Source: Bradyrhizobiaceae bacterium (GTDB taxonomy: Bacteria > Pseudomonadota > Alphaproteobacteria > Rhizobiales > Xanthobacteraceae). Taken from it: 64,000 nt of DNA. The notes beneath the pieces were generated by a model that worked only from the letters and a program-made list of their open reading frames with translations, was not told the DNA's origin and ran no database searches. The position numbers were made by a program, and so were the translations under genes. Shown here in pieces: positions 16,518-28,043 of this stretch. The DNA lies in contig JADYXZ010000020.1 of the NCBI GenBank assembly GCA_020853885.1, positions 124,001 to 188,000 of the forward strand, given 5' to 3'. How positions within the stretch are numbered: position 1 is the first letter of the stretch; each line of letters begins with the position of its first letter.

Positions 16518-19500
16518 ATGAACGCGAAGCCGCGCGTCTTCACGATTTCCCCGTCGACGCCGTTCCTGCCGACGCTGGCGCGGGCGCTCCTCGATGGCGT
16601 GCTGATCCCGGGTTTCTCGCCGCGCGGCGACCCGTTCGCGCTTGCCGGTGCCACGGTCTATCTGCCGACACGGCGCGCGGCACGCTCGTTTGCCGAGGCG
16701 CTGCTGGCCGAGCTCGGTACGGACGCGGCACTGCTGCCGCGCATCCTGCCGCTCGGCGACGCCGACGAGGACGCGCTCGCCTTTGCCGACGTGGCGGGTC
16801 TGCCGGAGACGCCCGCGCCCATTTCGCCGGGCGCGCGGCGGCTCGCGCTGGCGCAGCTTGTCCTGAAATTCGCGGAGACGACCGCAGCGGCGGGCCGGCC
16901 GCTCGTCGCCGCCTCGCCCGCGGCGGCGCTGCAGCTCGTCGATGAGCTCGCGCGGCTGTTCGACGACCTGACGATCGCGGGCGTGCCGTTCGACGCGCTC
17001 GATGCGGCGGAGTTCATCCCGCCGAACCTCGACGAATACTGGCAGCGCTCGCTCGAATTCCTGAAGATCGCCCGCAAGGGCTGGGACGATCATCTGCGCG
17101 AGCACGGCCTTGCCGATCCTGCCGTGTGGCAGGACCTCCTGCTTGCGCGCGAGGCCGAGCGCTTGAAGCAGCACGGCGGGCCGGTGATCGCCGCGGGCTC
17201 CACCGGCACGATCCCGGCCGTCGCCAGGCTGATCGCGACGATCGCGAAGCTCGAGCAGGGCGCCGTCGTCCTGCCGGGGCTCGACCAGACGCTCGACGAT
17301 GTCTCTTTCGCGCTGATCGAGGACGCCGACCGGCACGATCCTTCGCCCGGCCATCCGCAATTCGGCTTGAAGCGGCTGATCGCGCGCATCGGCATTGCGC
17401 GGAGCGAAGTCGTGCCGCTCGGCGAAGCACTCGCGCCCGGGCGCGACCGATTCCTCTCCGAAGCCTTCCGGCCGGCCGCCACCACGGACCGCTGGCGCGA
17501 GCGCGGCGCGGATTTCGACCGGCGCGCCGCGGCGGCGCTTCAAGGCGTGTACGTGATCGAGGCCGCCGATCCGCGGGCGGAAGCGCTCGCGCTTGCCGTC
17601 GCGCTGCGCGAGACGCTGGAGACGCCGGGCGAGACCGCGTCGCTGATTACGCCCGACCGCACGCTTGCGCGGCGCGTTGCGGCGGAGTTGCGGCGCTGGA
17701 ACATCGAGATCGACGATTCTGCCGGCGTTGCACTTGAGGACAGCGACGCCGGGCGGCTCGCGCGGCTTGCCGCTTCCGTGGCCGCGGAAGGGTTCGAGCC
17801 GGTGACGCTGCTCGCGCTGTTGCGGCATCCGCTCGCGGACCTGCGCCTGCCGCGGCGCGCCGTCGATGCGCTGGAGCTCGCGGCGTTGCGCGGGCCGCGG
17901 CCGGCACCGGGCGCGGATGGGCTCAAGCGCGCGATCGCCGATGCCCGTGCGCGCGCGGAAGCGAAAAGGCTGCATCGCCGCGATCCGCGCATGAAGCTTT
18001 CCCCGGCCGACTGGGATATGGCGGCGAAACTCGCGGCGCGTCTCCCTGCCGCGCTTGAGCCGCTGCTGCGCCTTGCCGCGCGGCAAGCAATTCCTTTCGG
18101 TGAGCTCGTCGCGGCGCACCGGGCGGCGCTCGAAAATCTCGGCGTCGATTTCACAAAGCGCGAGCCGGAAGACGTGCGGGCGCTCGCGCTCGCCTTCGAG
18201 CATCTCGCGGAAGCGGCCGGACAGGCGCCGCGATTATCGCTCAGCGACTATGCCGACGCCTTCCCGCAGCTCCTTGCCGGCGAGCCGCCGGTGCGGCCGC
18301 CTTTCGACCGCATGGCGCGCATCCGCATCCTCGGGCCGCTGGAGGCGCGGTTGCTCGACGCCGACCGCGTGCTGCTCGGCGGCCTCAACGAAGGCACGTG
18401 GCCGCCGGAGGCGCATGCCGATGCCTGGCTCAACCGGCCGATGCGGCGCACGCTCAAGCTCGATCTGCCGGAGCGGCGTATCGGCCTCACCGCCCACGAC
18501 TTCGCGCAGGCGGTCGGCGCCCGCGAGGTGATCGTGTCGCGGGCGAAGAAGCAGGACGGCGTGGAGATGGTCGCCTCGCGCTTCCTGCAGCGGCTGAAGG
18601 CGGTGACGCCCGGGAAGACATGGGAAGCAGCCGTTGCACGCGGAAAACACTATCTCGATCTCGCGAATGCGCTGGAAAGCACCGATGAAATTCCGGCCGC
18701 CAAGCGACCCGCGCCGAAGCCGCCTGCCGAAGTGCGGCCGGCGCCGACGCCGCCCGCCGAAGTGCGGCCGGCGCGGCTCAGCGTGACCGAGATCGAGACG
18801 CTCGTGCGCGATCCCTATTCGATCTATGCACGGCACATTCTGAAGCTCGACCCGCTCGAAGAAATCGACGCCGATCCGGGTGTCGCCGAGCGCGGCACAA
18901 TCCTGCACGAGGCGTTTGCCGAGTTCACCAAGGCGGCGGCAGGGCCGCTGCCGAAGGACGCGCTCGAGCAACTGGTCGCCGCCGGCCGCAAGGCGTTCGC
19001 CGCGATCGAGGACTATCCGGGGCTGCGCGCGATCTGGTGGCCGCGCTTCCTGCGCGCGGCGGAATGGCTCGTCTCGCAAGAAGAAACGCTGCGCGCGGAG
19101 ATCGACCGCATCTTCGCGGAGACGAGCGGCGCGATCGAGTTCGACGCGGGCGGCAGGCCGTTCAAGCTCACGGCACGCGCCGACCGCATCGACCTTCACC
19201 GCGACGGCACGGTGGCCATCATCGACTACAAGACCGGCACGCCGCCGGGCCTGCGCGAGACGCTGATCGGCCTTTCGCCGCAACTGCCGCTGGAAGCGGC
19301 GATCGCGAAAGCGGGCGGCTTTCGCGACGTGCCGAACGTCGCGGGTATCGCCGACATCATCGTGCTCGCGCTTTCCGGCGGGCATCCGCCGGGGAAGATC
19401 GTGTCGTTCGATCCGGTCAATGCCACGCGCGAGGCGAAGGCCGTGCGCGACGCGCTCAACATCGCGACCTGCGACGACCTCGCCGCGGTGGCCCGCACGA

Positions 19501-19646
19501 AGGTGGAGGAACTGATCAAGGTCTTCGCGGATGCAAGCACGCCTTATCGCTCGATCCCGCGGCCCAAATGGCGCGGACGCTTCGGCCAGTACGACCATCT
19601 CGCGCGCATCAAGGAATGGTCGGCGAACGACAGGGGCGAGGAATGA
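16518..19646 (+). CDS. addB: Double-strand break repair protein AddB
   Basis: AddB partners AddA in the helicase-nuclease that resects double-strand breaks for RecA-dependent recombination, replacing RecBCD. The 1042-aa protein is of the alphaproteobacterial type: an inactivated helicase-like body (TVYLPTRRAARSFAEALL at the start; GGLNEGTWPPEAHAD in the middle) and a C-terminal nuclease domain with LTARADRIDLHRDGTVAII and DYKTGTPPG. It lacks the four cysteines of the Bacillus Fe-S AddB. An 18-bp direct repeat at 18726 and 18756 encodes a doubled PAEVRPA linker before the nuclease domain. It overlaps addA by ATGA. Confidence 0.95.
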   Translation: MNAKPRVFTISPSTPFLPTLARALLDGVLIPGFSPRGDPFALAGATVYLPTRRAARSFAEALLAELGTDAALLPRILPLGDADEDALAFADVAGLPETPAPISPGARRLALAQLVLKFAETTAAAGRPLVAASPAAALQLVDELARLFDDLTIAGVPFDALDAAEFIPPNLDEYWQRSLEFLKIARKGWDDHLREHGLADPAVWQDLLLAREAERLKQHGGPVIAAGSTGTIPAVARLIATIAKLEQGAVVLPGLDQTLDDVSFALIEDADRHDPSPGHPQFGLKRLIARIGIARSEVVPLGEALAPGRDRFLSEAFRPAATTDRWRERGADFDRRAAAALQGVYVIEAADPRAEALALAVALRETLETPGETASLITPDRTLARRVAAELRRWNIEIDDSAGVALEDSDAGRLARLAASVAAEGFEPVTLLALLRHPLADLRLPRRAVDALELAALRGPRPAPGADGLKRAIADARARAEAKRLHRRDPRMKLSPADWDMAAKLAARLPAALEPLLRLAARQAIPFGELVAAHRAALENLGVDFTKREPEDVRALALAFEHLAEAAGQAPRLSLSDYADAFPQLLAGEPPVRPPFDRMARIRILGPLEARLLDADRVLLGGLNEGTWPPEAHADAWLNRPMRRTLKLDLPERRIGLTAHDFAQAVGAREVIVSRAKKQDGVEMVASRFLQRLKAVTPGKTWEAAVARGKHYLDLANALESTDEIPAAKRPAPKPPAEVRPAPTPPAEVRPARLSVTEIETLVRDPYSIYARHILKLDPLEEIDADPGVAERGTILHEAFAEFTKAAAGPLPKDALEQLVAAGRKAFAAIEDYPGLRAIWWPRFLRAAEWLVSQEETLRAEIDRIFAETSGAIEFDAGGRPFKLTARADRIDLHRDGTVAIIDYKTGTPPGLRETLIGLSPQLPLEAAIAKAGGFRDVPNVAGIADIIVLALSGGHPPGKIVSFDPVNATREAKAVRDALNIATCDDLAAVARTKVEELIKVFADASTPYRSIPRPKWRGRFGQYDHLARIKEWSANDRGEE

Positions 19647-22600
19647 GCGCCTCCTATCAGGTGCCGGACGAAACGCGCCGGAAGCAGGAGCAGGTCTCAG
19701 ATCCCGCCGTTTCCGCCTGGGTGTCGGCGAACGCGGGCACGGGCAAGACCACGGTGCTCGTGCGCCGGGTGATCCGCTTGCTGCTCGCGGGCAATCCGCC
19801 GGCGCGCATCCTCTGCCTCACCTTCACCAAGGCCGCCGCCGCCAACATGGCGAACAAGGTGCTGCAAACGCTCTCCCGCTGGGTGCGGCTCGACGATGCG
19901 GAGCTCGACGCGGCGATCCGCGAGGTCTCCAACGAGGAACCCACGCCCGCCCTGCGGGCGACGGCGCGGCGGCTGTTCGCAGAGGCGCTGGAGACGCCGG
20001 GCGGGCTCAAGGTGCAGACGATCCACGCCTTCTGCGACCGCGTGCTGCATCAGTTCCCGATGGAAGCGGGCGTGCAGGCGGGCTTCGAGGTGCTCGATGA
20101 GGTGCAGGAGGCGGACCTGCTGCGGCGGGCGCGTGAGTACGTGCTGATCGAGGCGGCGAATGCGCCCAAGAGCACGCTCGGCCAAGCGCTGGAGACCGCC
20201 GTCGCGGCCGCGAGCGACGACAGCTTCGACAAGGCGCTGAACGAGGCGGTGCGCGGCCGGCGCAAGCTCGCACGGCTCGATGAGCTAGGCGGCGCGGCGG
20301 AAGTGGCGCGGGCGCTCGGGCTCGTGCCGGGCGACAGCGTGGCGGCGGTCAAACAGGAAATCCTGAACAGCGGGCCGCTGCCCCGTAGCGAATGGACGAG
20401 CGCGGCGGCCGCACTCCTGCCCTTCGGCGGGAACGCCGCCAAGCGCGGCGAGCAGTTGCAGCGGGCGGCGCGCGCAAGCGACGACGCCGTGGCCGTCGAG
20501 GATTATTTTTCCGTGTTCTTCACGGGCGACGGCGACCCGCGCGATGAGGGAGGCTTCGGAACGAAGAAAGCACGCGATGCCGCGCCCGACCTCTATGCGC
20601 GGATTTTCGCCGCGCGGGACCGTCTCATTCCGCTACGCGACCGGCTCGCTGCCGTGCGGGCGCTGGAGCGGACTTCGGCGCTCTTCATGCTGGTGCAGGC
20701 AACGATCAAACGCTTCGAGCAGGAGAAGCGCACGCGCGGCGCGCTCGACTATTCCGACCTGATCGAGAAGACCGCGGACATGCTCGCCGACACCGGCTCG
20801 GCCTGGGTGCTCTACAAGCTCGACGGCGGCATCGACCACGTGCTGATCGACGAGGCGCAGGACACGAGCCCCGAGCAGTGGAGCGTGATTGAGCGGCTGA
20901 CCGAGGAATTCTTCGCCGGCAGCGGCGCGCGCGCGGACCGGGAACGGACGATCTTCGTGGTCGGCGACGAAAAGCAGTCGATCTTCAGCTTCCAGGGCGC
21001 GGACCCGCGCCTGTTCGGCGAGAAGCGCAACGACTTCGAGCGCCGCGTGACCGGCGCGGGGCAGATATTCCATCCGGAGAAGCTGCTGCTTTCCTTTCGT
21101 TCGGCCGTAGGCGTTCTCGGCGCCGTCGACGCCGTGTTCAAGCGCGAGGTCGCATACAAGGGGTTATCAAGCGGCGACGAGACCAATCCAATCCATCAGG
21201 CCATCCGAACCCGCGCGCCCGCGCTCGTCGAAATCTGGGACACGGAGAAGCCCGCGGACGAACCGGACACGTCGCTGCCGTGGGACGCGCCGATCGACGC
21301 GCAGAGCGAGACGAGCCCGACCGTGAAGCTCGCCCAACGCATCGCTGCCGCCGTGAAGCGCTGGACCGAGGGCGGGCTCGCGATCGAGGACCGCGAGACG
21401 AAAACGCTGCGCGCGGCGACGGCCGCCGACGTGATCGTGCTCGTGCGGCGGCGCGGGCCGCTGTTCGAGGCGATCCTGCAGGCACTGAAGCAGGCGGACG
21501 TGCTGGTCGCGGGAGCGGATCGCCTGCAACTCACCGAACATATCGCGGTCATGGACCTGATGGCGCTCGGGGACACGCTCCTGCTCGAAGCCGACGATCT
21601 CGCGCTCGCGTGCGCGCTGAAGAGCCCGCTCTTCGGGCTGAGCGAGGACGATCTCTACGCGGTCGCAACGGGCCGCAAGGGCACGCTCGCCGCTTCGCTC
21701 GCAGCAAAAGCCGAAACAAACCCGCGCCTCAAAGACGCCGCGGAAAAACTCGCGCGCTGGCGGCGCGAGGCGGCTTCGCTCAGGCCGTTCGATTTCTACT
21801 CGCGCGTGCTCGGCCGCGACGGCGGGCGGCGGCAGATGCTCGCGCGGCTCAGCCACGAGGCGGCGGACGCGATCGACGAGTTCCTCGCCCGCGCGCTCGC
21901 CTATGCGCGGACGGAGACGCCGTCGCTCGCGGGCTTCCTGCATTTCCTGCGGCGCACGGCGACGGAGGTGAAGCGCGACCTGGAAGTGGAGAGCGACGCG
22001 GTGCGGGTGATGACCGTACACGGCGCAAAAGGGCTGGAAGCGCCGCTCGTGATCCTCGCCGACACCACGACCATCCCCGACGGGCGCAACACGCGGCTGC
22101 ACGACCTGCCGGAAAGCGAGGCCTTCGTCTGGGCCGGACGGACGGATTCCGAATCGCTCCGCGAGCAGGCAGCACGGGCGGCCGTGGAAGAGCTGCGCCT
22201 CGCGGAGTACCGGCGGCTCCTCTATGTCGCACTCACGCGCGCCGCGGACGTGCTCGTCGTCTGCGGCGCGGAGGGCGAGCGCGAGTTGAAGGACGGCTGC
22301 TGGTACCGGCTCGTGCGCGACGCGCTCGCGGAGGAACTGGTCGAAATGCCGGCGTCGGGTTCCGAAGGAACCGTGTTTCGCTGGCGGCCGGAGGCGGCGG
22401 CCACGATCGTCCCCGGAGCCAAGGTGGAGCCCGCGCAGACCGACGTTCCGCCGTGGGCACGGCAGCCGGCGCCGGCAGCGAGACCCGCACCAAGGCGCAT
22501 CGTGCCGTCGCAGTTCGATCCCGACGACGCCCCGCGCGCTGCGTTCACGCCGGCGGCGCCGGGCGCGATCGATCCGCGCCGCCGCGGCGATCTCCTGCAC

Positions 22601-23092
22601 CGGCTGCTGCAGCACTTGCCGGGTGTTCCTGCGGAGAAGCGGCAAGACGCGGCCGCGCGGCTGCTCGGTGCGGTCGCAAAGGATTTGCCGGAAGCCGAGC
22701 ATACGCGGCTCACGGAAGAAGCGATCTGCGTGATCGAGGAGCCTGCGCTTGCGGCGCTGTTCGGGCCGGCCAGCCGGGTGGAGGTCGATGTGGTCGCGCG
22801 GCTGCCGGCGGGAGAGGTCATGGGGCGTATCGACCGCATCGCCATGACGCCAGACGCCATTCTGGTGGCGGACTTCAAGACCGGGACGCCGCCGGCGCCG
22901 GCGGAGCCCACGCCGGAGAACTACCTGTTCCAGCTCGCGGTTTACCGGCAGGCCCTTGCCCGCATCTATCCGGGGAAAGCCATGCGGGCCCTGCTCGTCT
23001 GGACTGCGGGGCCCGCAATCCGGGAAATCAGCGTGGCAGCGCTCGATTCCCTCCCTGCAATCCAGGCGTTTACCCCGCCGGGGGATGCCTGA
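19643..23092 (+). CDS. addA: Double-strand break repair helicase AddA
   Basis: UvrD/Rep-type 3'-5' helicase fused to a RecB-like nuclease, the motor subunit of AddAB. The frame is open further upstream, but the start ATG at 19643 overlaps the addB stop and gives [18 protein letters not shown]. The 1149-aa protein has Walker [24 protein letters not shown], helicase motif [40 protein letters not shown] (motif V), VALTRA (motif VI), and the C-terminal nuclease motif GRIDRIAM...[10 protein letters not shown]. All motifs are intact. Confidence 0.96.
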   Translation: MSASYQVPDETRRKQEQVSDPAVSAWVSANAGTGKTTVLVRRVIRLLLAGNPPARILCLTFTKAAAANMANKVLQTLSRWVRLDDAELDAAIREVSNEEPTPALRATARRLFAEALETPGGLKVQTIHAFCDRVLHQFPMEAGVQAGFEVLDEVQEADLLRRAREYVLIEAANAPKSTLGQALETAVAAASDDSFDKALNEAVRGRRKLARLDELGGAAEVARALGLVPGDSVAAVKQEILNSGPLPRSEWTSAAAALLPFGGNAAKRGEQLQRAARASDDAVAVEDYFSVFFTGDGDPRDEGGFGTKKARDAAPDLYARIFAARDRLIPLRDRLAAVRALERTSALFMLVQATIKRFEQEKRTRGALDYSDLIEKTADMLADTGSAWVLYKLDGGIDHVLIDEAQDTSPEQWSVIERLTEEFFAGSGARADRERTIFVVGDEKQSIFSFQGADPRLFGEKRNDFERRVTGAGQIFHPEKLLLSFRSAVGVLGAVDAVFKREVAYKGLSSGDETNPIHQAIRTRAPALVEIWDTEKPADEPDTSLPWDAPIDAQSETSPTVKLAQRIAAAVKRWTEGGLAIEDRETKTLRAATAADVIVLVRRRGPLFEAILQALKQADVLVAGADRLQLTEHIAVMDLMALGDTLLLEADDLALACALKSPLFGLSEDDLYAVATGRKGTLAASLAAKAETNPRLKDAAEKLARWRREAASLRPFDFYSRVLGRDGGRRQMLARLSHEAADAIDEFLARALAYARTETPSLAGFLHFLRRTATEVKRDLEVESDAVRVMTVHGAKGLEAPLVILADTTTIPDGRNTRLHDLPESEAFVWAGRTDSESLREQAARAAVEELRLAEYRRLLYVALTRAADVLVVCGAEGERELKDGCWYRLVRDALAEELVEMPASGSEGTVFRWRPEAAATIVPGAKVEPAQTDVPPWARQPAPAARPAPRRIVPSQFDPDDAPRAAFTPAAPGAIDPRRRGDLLHRLLQHLPGVPAEKRQDAAARLLGAVAKDLPEAEHTRLTEEAICVIEEPALAALFGPASRVEVDVVARLPAGEVMGRIDRIAMTPDAILVADFKTGTPPAPAEPTPENYLFQLAVYRQALARIYPGKAMRALLVWTAGPAIREISVAALDSLPAIQAFTPPGDA

Positions 23093-23104
23093 TCCGGGGT
23101 CGCC

Positions 23105-23134
23105 TTGACGGGGGCGGGCGTTGGTACCTACTTA
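23105..23134 (+). promoter_or_regulatory. Sigma-70-type promoter for trxA
   Basis: TTGACG (23105-23110), an 18-base spacer, TACTTA (23129-23134). The start would fall near 23141, about 40 bases before the trxA ATG. Confidence 0.5.
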
Positions 23135-23181
23135 TGCCTGACTCCCCGATAACGCCGATTCCACTCCCCCGAGAGGTTGCC

Positions 23182-23502
23182 ATGGCCGTCGCCAAAGTGT
23201 CCGACACGTCCTTTGAAACGGACGTCCTGAAGTCCAGCGAACCCGTCCTCGTCGATTTCTGGGCGGAATGGTGCGGGCCGTGCCGCATGGTGGCGCCGGT
23301 CCTCGAGGAAGTCGCGGGCGAGCTGCAGGGCAAGCTCAAGATCGTGAAGCTGAACGTCGACGAGAACCCGCAGACTGCGTCGAAGTACGGGATCATGTCG
23401 ATCCCGACGCTGATGATCTTCAAGAACGGCGAGCTCGCTTCGCGCCAGATCGGCGCGGCGCCGAAGGCGAAGCTCGTGCAGTGGATCAACAGCGCGATCT
23501 GA
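23182..23502 (+). CDS. trxA: Thioredoxin
   Basis: Small cytosolic dithiol-disulfide oxidoreductase. The 106-aa protein begins [16 protein letters not shown] and has the WCGPC active site in [16 protein letters not shown], the cis-Pro loop [11 protein letters not shown] and the usual end [16 protein letters not shown] site lies just ahead of the ATG. It has a likely promoter of its own and a strong terminator, so it is probably monocistronic although it follows addAB. Confidence 0.97.
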   Translation: MAVAKVSDTSFETDVLKSSEPVLVDFWAEWCGPCRMVAPVLEEVAGELQGKLKIVKLNVDENPQTASKYGIMSIPTLMIFKNGELASRQIGAAPKAKLVQWINSAI

Positions 23503-23526
23503 CGCGCACTCGAAATCCGGAATGGC

Positions 23527-23556
23527 AAATGGCCGGGCGCGTCCCGGCCATTTTGC
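23527..23556 (+). terminator. Intrinsic terminator after trxA
   Basis: AAATGGCCGGG (23527-23537), loop CGCGT, CCCGGCCATTT (23543-23553) followed by TG and a C/T-rich tail. An 11-bp stem with T-run. Confidence 0.85.
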
Positions 23557-23561
23557 TTCTC

Positions 23562-23669
23562 GTCGTCCCGGCCGAGGCCCGAAGGGCCGAGAGCCGGGAT
23601 CGTCTTCGGCACGTCCCATAAGACGATCCCGGCTCGCGCGCCGCTTCGCGGCGCTTGGCCGGGATGACG
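23562..23669. repeat. Palindromic intergenic repeat, family E
   Basis: Outer arms GTCGTCCCGGCC and GGCCGGGATGAC; inner perfect 16-bp stem GAGCCGGGATCGTCTT (23591-23606) with AAGACGATCCCGGCTC (23620-23635). It fills the gap between convergent trxA and folC. A related outer-arm pattern occurs at 59621-59721. Confidence 0.8.
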
Positions 23670-23676
23670 GAGACAA

Positions 23677-25017
23677 TCAGCGCGGGGGCGTGCCGTTGGC
23701 GGCGAGCGCGGCACCCGCGAGATAGAGCGAGCCGGTGATGAGCACGCGCGGCGGCGTTTCCAGATCGAGCGCCGCCACGCGGTCGAGCGCCTCCTCGATG
23801 CTGCCCGCGGGTTCGGCGGCAAGGCCCGCCTCCTTGGCGGCGGCGGCGACCTCCTGCGGCGCGCGGCCGACCTCCGCCGGAACCGGCACGGCCAGCACGT
23901 GCCGGGCGATGTCGGTGAAGCAGGCCAGAAAGCCGTCGGTGTCCTTGGTGCCGAGCATGCCGACAACGAGCACGAGCGGCCGCGGTGCGCGCTCCTCGAG
24001 TTCGGCGAGCGCAGCGGCGATCGCGACGCCGCAGGCGACGTTGTGCCCGCCGTCAAGCCACAATTCCGAGCCTTCCGGCAGGCGCGGATGCAGACGGCCG
24101 GCGGTGAGCGGCTGCATGCGCGCCGGCCAGTCGACCTGCGTCATGCCCGCCTCGATCGCGGCCTGCGGCACGTTGAAGCTGCGGCTGAAGCGGAGTGCGG
24201 CGATCGCCGTGCCGGCATTGCCGATCTGGTGACGGCCGATCAGGCGCGGGCGCGGCAGGTCGAGCAGCCCGTCATCGTCCGCATAGACGAGGCGGCCGCC
24301 CTCCTCGTGCGCGCTCCATTGCTCGCCGAAGATCGCGAGCGGCGCGCCGGCCTTCTGCGCCCCGCGCTCCAGCACCGTGAGCGCCTGGGTGTCCTGATGG
24401 GCGATGACGGCAGGCACGCCGCGCCGGAGAATGCCGGCTTTCTCGAACGCGATCTCCTTGATGGTGGGGCCCAAGAACTCAGTGTGATCGATGGAGACCG
24501 GCGTCACCACCGACACGTCGACGCGGTCCACCACGTTCGTCGCATCGAGGCGGCCGCCAAGCCCGACTTCGAGGAGGACGACGTCGGCGGGATTCTGCTC
24601 GAAGATCAGAAAGGCGGCGGCGGTCGTGATCTCGAAGAAGGTGATCGGCTCGCCGGCGTTCGCCCGCTCGCATTCGGCAAGGGCCGCGGCGAGCTCCTCG
24701 TCGCCCACATGCACGCCGCCGTCCTTCCGGGCGACGCGGATGCGCTCATTGAAGCGGACGAGATTGGGCGACGTATAGACGTGCACGCCGAGGCCGGCGG
24801 CCTCCAGCATGGCGCGGAGAAACGCGACCGTCGAACCCTTGCCGTTCGTGCCGGCGACGTGGATCGCAGGCGGCAGGCGGCGCTCGGGGTTGCCGAGGCG
24901 CGCGAGCAGCCGCTCGATGCGGGCGAGCGAGAGGTCGATCTTCTTGGGGTGGAGCTTGGCGAGGCGCGCGATCAGCTCAGCGGCTTGCTCCGGCTCGCGC
25001 GCCGCTTCCGCGCTCAC
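23677..25017 (-). CDS. folC: Bifunctional dihydrofolate synthase / folylpolyglutamate synthase
   Basis: Mur-ligase-type enzyme that adds glutamate to dihydropteroate and then extends the folate polyglutamate tail. The start is GTG at 25017, inside the accD stop (GTGA); the frame is open upstream only in accD shadow sequence. The 446-aa protein has the ATP loop [30 protein letters not shown], the SIDHTEFLG metal motif and the C-terminal domain [10 protein letters not shown]. accD-folC is a common pair in Alphaproteobacteria. Confidence 0.95.
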   Translation of the reverse strand: MSAEAAREPEQAAELIARLAKLHPKKIDLSLARIERLLARLGNPERRLPPAIHVAGTNGKGSTVAFLRAMLEAAGLGVHVYTSPNLVRFNERIRVARKDGGVHVGDEELAAALAECERANAGEPITFFEITTAAAFLIFEQNPADVVLLEVGLGGRLDATNVVDRVDVSVVTPVSIDHTEFLGPTIKEIAFEKAGILRRGVPAVIAHQDTQALTVLERGAQKAGAPLAIFGEQWSAHEEGGRLVYADDDGLLDLPRPRLIGRHQIGNAGTAIAALRFSRSFNVPQAAIEAGMTQVDWPARMQPLTAGRLHPRLPEGSELWLDGGHNVACGVAIAAALAELEERAPRPLVLVVGMLGTKDTDGFLACFTDIARHVLAVPVPAEVGRAPQEVAAAAKEAGLAAEPAGSIEEALDRVAALDLETPPRVLITGSLYLAGAALAANGTPPR

Positions 25018-25916
25018 GCCTGCTCCGCAGGCGCGTAATCGGGCGGCGCCGGCATGAGGACGGGGGTGTGTTGGTCGGCTTTGGTGAGAAGCCGGCACAG
25101 ACGCGCGAGCGTCGGGCGCATGTCGTGGCGGTGGACCACCAGGTCGACCATGCCGTGGTCGCGCAGATACTCGGCGCGCTGGAAGCCCTCCGGCAGCTTC
25201 TCGCGGATGGTCTGCTCGATCACGCGCGGGCCGGCGAAGCCGACGAGCGCGCCGGGCTCGGCGAGCTGGACGTCGCCGAGCATGGCGTAGGAGGCGGTGA
25301 CGCCGCCGGTCGTTGGATTGGTCAAGACGACTACATAGGGCTTCTTCGCCTCTCGCAGATGCTGCACAGCGACCGTCGTGCGCGGCAATTGCATGAGCGA
25401 CAGCACACCCTCCTGCATGCGCGCGCCGCCCGAGGCTGCGAACAGGATGAAGGGCGTCTTCTTCTCGACCGCGGTCTCCAGGCCCTTGATCACGGCCTCG
25501 CCGGCCGCCATGCCGAGCGAGCCGCCCATGAAATCGAAATCCTGCACCGCGATCACCACCGGCAGCCCCTCGAGCTTGCCGTAGCCGAGCTTGATGGCGT
25601 CGTTCATGCCGGTCTTCGTGCGCGCATCCTTGAGGCGGTCGACGTAGCGGCGCTCGTCGCGGAACTTGAGCGGATCGACGGGGACATCGGGCACGGCGAT
25701 GTCGAACCAAGTCTCGCCGTCGAACATCGACTTCAGACGCGCGGTCGCGCCCATGCGCATGTGATAGTTGGAGCCGGGGATCACCCATTGGTTCGCTTCC
25801 ACATCCTTGTGGAAGACGAGCTGGCCCGTCTCCGGACATTTGACCCAGAGATTCTCCTTCACCTCGCGCTTGAGGAGACTGCGGATCTTCGGGACGGCGT
25901 TGGAAATCCAGTTCAT
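25014..25916 (-). CDS. accD: Acetyl-CoA carboxylase carboxyltransferase subunit beta
   Basis: With AccA it transfers the carboxyl group from biotin to acetyl-CoA, giving malonyl-CoA for fatty acid synthesis. The true start is the ATG at 25916 ([15 protein letters not shown]), the usual AccD N-terminus. The 300-aa protein has the carboxyltransferase core ([56 protein letters not shown]). The N-terminal zinc ribbon of E. coli AccD (four Cys) is degenerate here: only one Cys ([10 protein letters not shown]) is seen. It lies downstream of trpA and overlaps folC. Confidence 0.95.
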   Translation of the reverse strand: MNWISNAVPKIRSLLKREVKENLWVKCPETGQLVFHKDVEANQWVIPGSNYHMRMGATARLKSMFDGETWFDIAVPDVPVDPLKFRDERRYVDRLKDARTKTGMNDAIKLGYGKLEGLPVVIAVQDFDFMGGSLGMAAGEAVIKGLETAVEKKTPFILFAASGGARMQEGVLSLMQLPRTTVAVQHLREAKKPYVVVLTNPTTGGVTASYAMLGDVQLAEPGALVGFAGPRVIEQTIREKLPEGFQRAEYLRDHGMVDLVVHRHDMRPTLARLCRLLTKADQHTPVLMPAPPDYAPAEQA

Positions 25917-25992
25917 GACGCTGCTTTTTACACCGAATTGTGCGGCCCCCGAAGGGCCAAGGAGTTGGGCAGGTTCCCGCGTTTGATGCCCG

Positions 25993-26832
25993 CTATTCTG
26001 CGGCAACGCGCCGCGCGGCGCGCACGCCGGAGGCGAGCGACGCCACGAGATCGGTGACGGCCTTGATCGTTTCAGCGGTCGCGCGACCCTGCGGGTCGAG
26101 GCTCGTGCGCACGGCTTCGACAAGCGCGGAGCCGACCACCACGGCATCGGCGCCCTCGGCGATCGCGCGCGCATGCTCCGCCGTCTTCACGCCGAAGCCC
26201 ACCGCGATCGGCAGTTTGGTGTGGTGCTTAATGCGGCTAACGGCGGCAATCACCTTCGCGGTATCGGGAATCGCCGAGCCGGTGATGCCGGTGATCGAGA
26301 CATAATAGACAAAGCCCCCGGTGTTCTGGAGCACGGTGGGCAACCGCTTGTCGTCGGTCGTCGGCGTGGCAAGACGAATGAAAGCGAGGCCCGCCTTCAA
26401 TGCCGGCAGGCAGAGCTCCTCGTCTTCTTCGGGCGGCAGATCGACGACGATGAGGCCGTCGACGCCGGCTGCCTTCGCATCCCGCAGGAACCGATCAACG
26501 CCATAGACGTAGATCGGATTGTAGTAGCCCATCAGGATGATCGGCGTCGCAGCATCGCTCTTGCGGAAGCTCTCAACGAGCGCGAGCGTCTTCTTCAGCG
26601 TCTGGCCTGCCTTGAGGGCGCGCTGCCCCGCCGCCTGGATCGCCGGACCGTCGGCCATGGGATCGGTGAAGGGCACGCCGATCTCGATCAGGTCGGCGCC
26701 GGCCTGCGGCAGCGCCTGCACGACCGCGAGCGACGTGTCGTAGTCGGGATCGCCGGCGGTCGTGAAGGTCACAAGCCCGGCGCGGCCTTCTTCGCGCAGC
26801 GCCTTGAAGCGGGCGTCGATGCGGGCGGTCAC
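25993..26832 (-). CDS. trpA: Tryptophan synthase subunit alpha
   Basis: Cleaves indole-3-glycerol phosphate to indole and glyceraldehyde 3-phosphate and channels indole to TrpB. The start is GTG at 26832, overlapping the trpB stop (GTGA). The 279-aa TIM barrel has the catalytic Glu in [16 protein letters not shown] and Asp in [21 protein letters not shown] and the phosphate loop [11 protein letters not shown]. Length is normal. Confidence 0.96.
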   Translation of the reverse strand: MTARIDARFKALREEGRAGLVTFTTAGDPDYDTSLAVVQALPQAGADLIEIGVPFTDPMADGPAIQAAGQRALKAGQTLKKTLALVESFRKSDAATPIILMGYYNPIYVYGVDRFLRDAKAAGVDGLIVVDLPPEEDEELCLPALKAGLAFIRLATPTTDDKRLPTVLQNTGGFVYYVSITGITGSAIPDTAKVIAAVSRIKHHTKLPIAVGFGVKTAEHARAIAEGADAVVVGSALVEAVRTSLDPQGRATAETIKAVTDLVASLASGVRAARRVAAE

Positions 26833-28043
26833 TTCATGCCTCCGAGGTGATCGGCGACGGTGAAGATGTCCTTGTCGCCGCGGCCGGAGAGGTTGACCAC
26901 CATCAGGTGATCGTTCGGCTTCTGCGGCGCGAGCTCGATGACCTTCGCCAGCGCGTGCGCGGGCTCGAGCGCGGGGATGATGCCTTCGAGCGTGCAGAGG
27001 AGCTGAAACGCCTGCAGCGCCTCGTCGTCGGTCGCGGAAAGGAATTTCACCCGGCCCATGTCGTTGAGCCAGGCATGCTCGGGACCGATGCCGGGATAAT
27101 CGAGGCCGGCCGAGATCGAGTGCGCATCCTTGATCTGGCCGTTGTCGTCCATGAGGAGATACGTGCGGTTGCCATGCAGGACGCCGGGCCGGCCGCCGGC
27201 GATCGACGCGGCGTGCTGACCCGTCTTGATGCCGTGACCCGCCGCCTCGACGCCGTAGATTTCAATCGACGGGTCGTCGAGGAACGGGTGGAAGAGGCCC
27301 ATCGCATTGGAGCCGCCGCCGATGCAGGCGACAAGGCTGTCCGGCAAGCGGCCTTCGGCGGCCTGCATCTGCTCGCGCGTCTCGATGCCGATGATGCTCT
27401 GGAAATCGCGCACCATCGCCGGATAGGGATGCGGGCCGGCCACCGTGCCGATGCAGTAGAAGGTGTTTTCTACGTTCGTCACCCAGTCGCGCAGCGCCTC
27501 GTTCATGGCGTCCTTCAGCGTGCGCGAACCTGACTGCACGGGCACGACCTTGGCGCCGAGGAGATTCATGCGGAAGACGTTGGGCTTCTGCCGCTCGACG
27601 TCGACCGCGCCCATATAGACGACGCACTCCAGGCCGAAGCGGGCGCAGGCGGTCGCCGTCGCGACGCCGTGCTGGCCCGCGCCGGTCTCGGCAATGATGC
27701 GCTTCTTGCCCATGCGGCGCGCGAGCAGGATCTGGCCGAGCACGTTGTTGATCTTGTGCGAGCCGGTGTGGTTGAGCTCCTCGCGCTTGAGATAGATCTT
27801 TGCACCGCGCAGATGCTCGGTCAGGCGCTCGGCGAAATAGAGCGGGCTCGGGCGGCCGGCATAGTGCGCCTGCAGGTCGCGCATCTCGGCGGCAAAGGCG
27901 GGGTCCTGCTTCGCTTCCTCGTAGGCGCGCTCAAGGTCGAGGATCAGCGGCATCAAGGTTTCCGCGACGAAGCGGCCGCCATAGATGCCGAAATGGCCGC
28001 GCTCGTCGGGACCGAGGCGGAGCGAATTGGGCGCGGGCTTCAC
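26829..28043 (-). CDS. trpB: Tryptophan synthase subunit beta
   Basis: PLP enzyme that joins indole with serine to give tryptophan. GTG at 28043 overlaps the trpF stop as GTGA; the frame upstream of it is only shadow sequence. The 404-aa protein begins [16 protein letters not shown]..., has the PLP lysine in [23 protein letters not shown], the phosphate loop GGGSNAMG and the ending [15 protein letters not shown]. It is translationally coupled on both sides (trpF, trpA). Confidence 0.97.
   Translation of the reverse strand: MKPAPNSLRLGPDERGHFGIYGGRFVAETLMPLILDLERAYEEAKQDPAFAAEMRDLQAHYAGRPSPLYFAERLTEHLRGAKIYLKREELNHTGSHKINNVLGQILLARRMGKKRIIAETGAGQHGVATATACARFGLECVVYMGAVDVERQKPNVFRMNLLGAKVVPVQSGSRTLKDAMNEALRDWVTNVENTFYCIGTVAGPHPYPAMVRDFQSIIGIETREQMQAAEGRLPDSLVACIGGGSNAMGLFHPFLDDPSIEIYGVEAAGHGIKTGQHAASIAGGRPGVLHGNRTYLLMDDNGQIKDAHSISAGLDYPGIGPEHAWLNDMGRVKFLSATDDEALQAFQLLCTLEGIIPALEPAHALAKVIELAPQKPNDHLMVVNLSGRGDKDIFTVADHLGGMK

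Noticed and set aside
15369-18203. A 944-codon minus-strand open frame opposite murU and addB
   Set aside because: Reverse-frame shadow: Arg-rich composition, no motif, fully covered by well-supported plus-strand genes.
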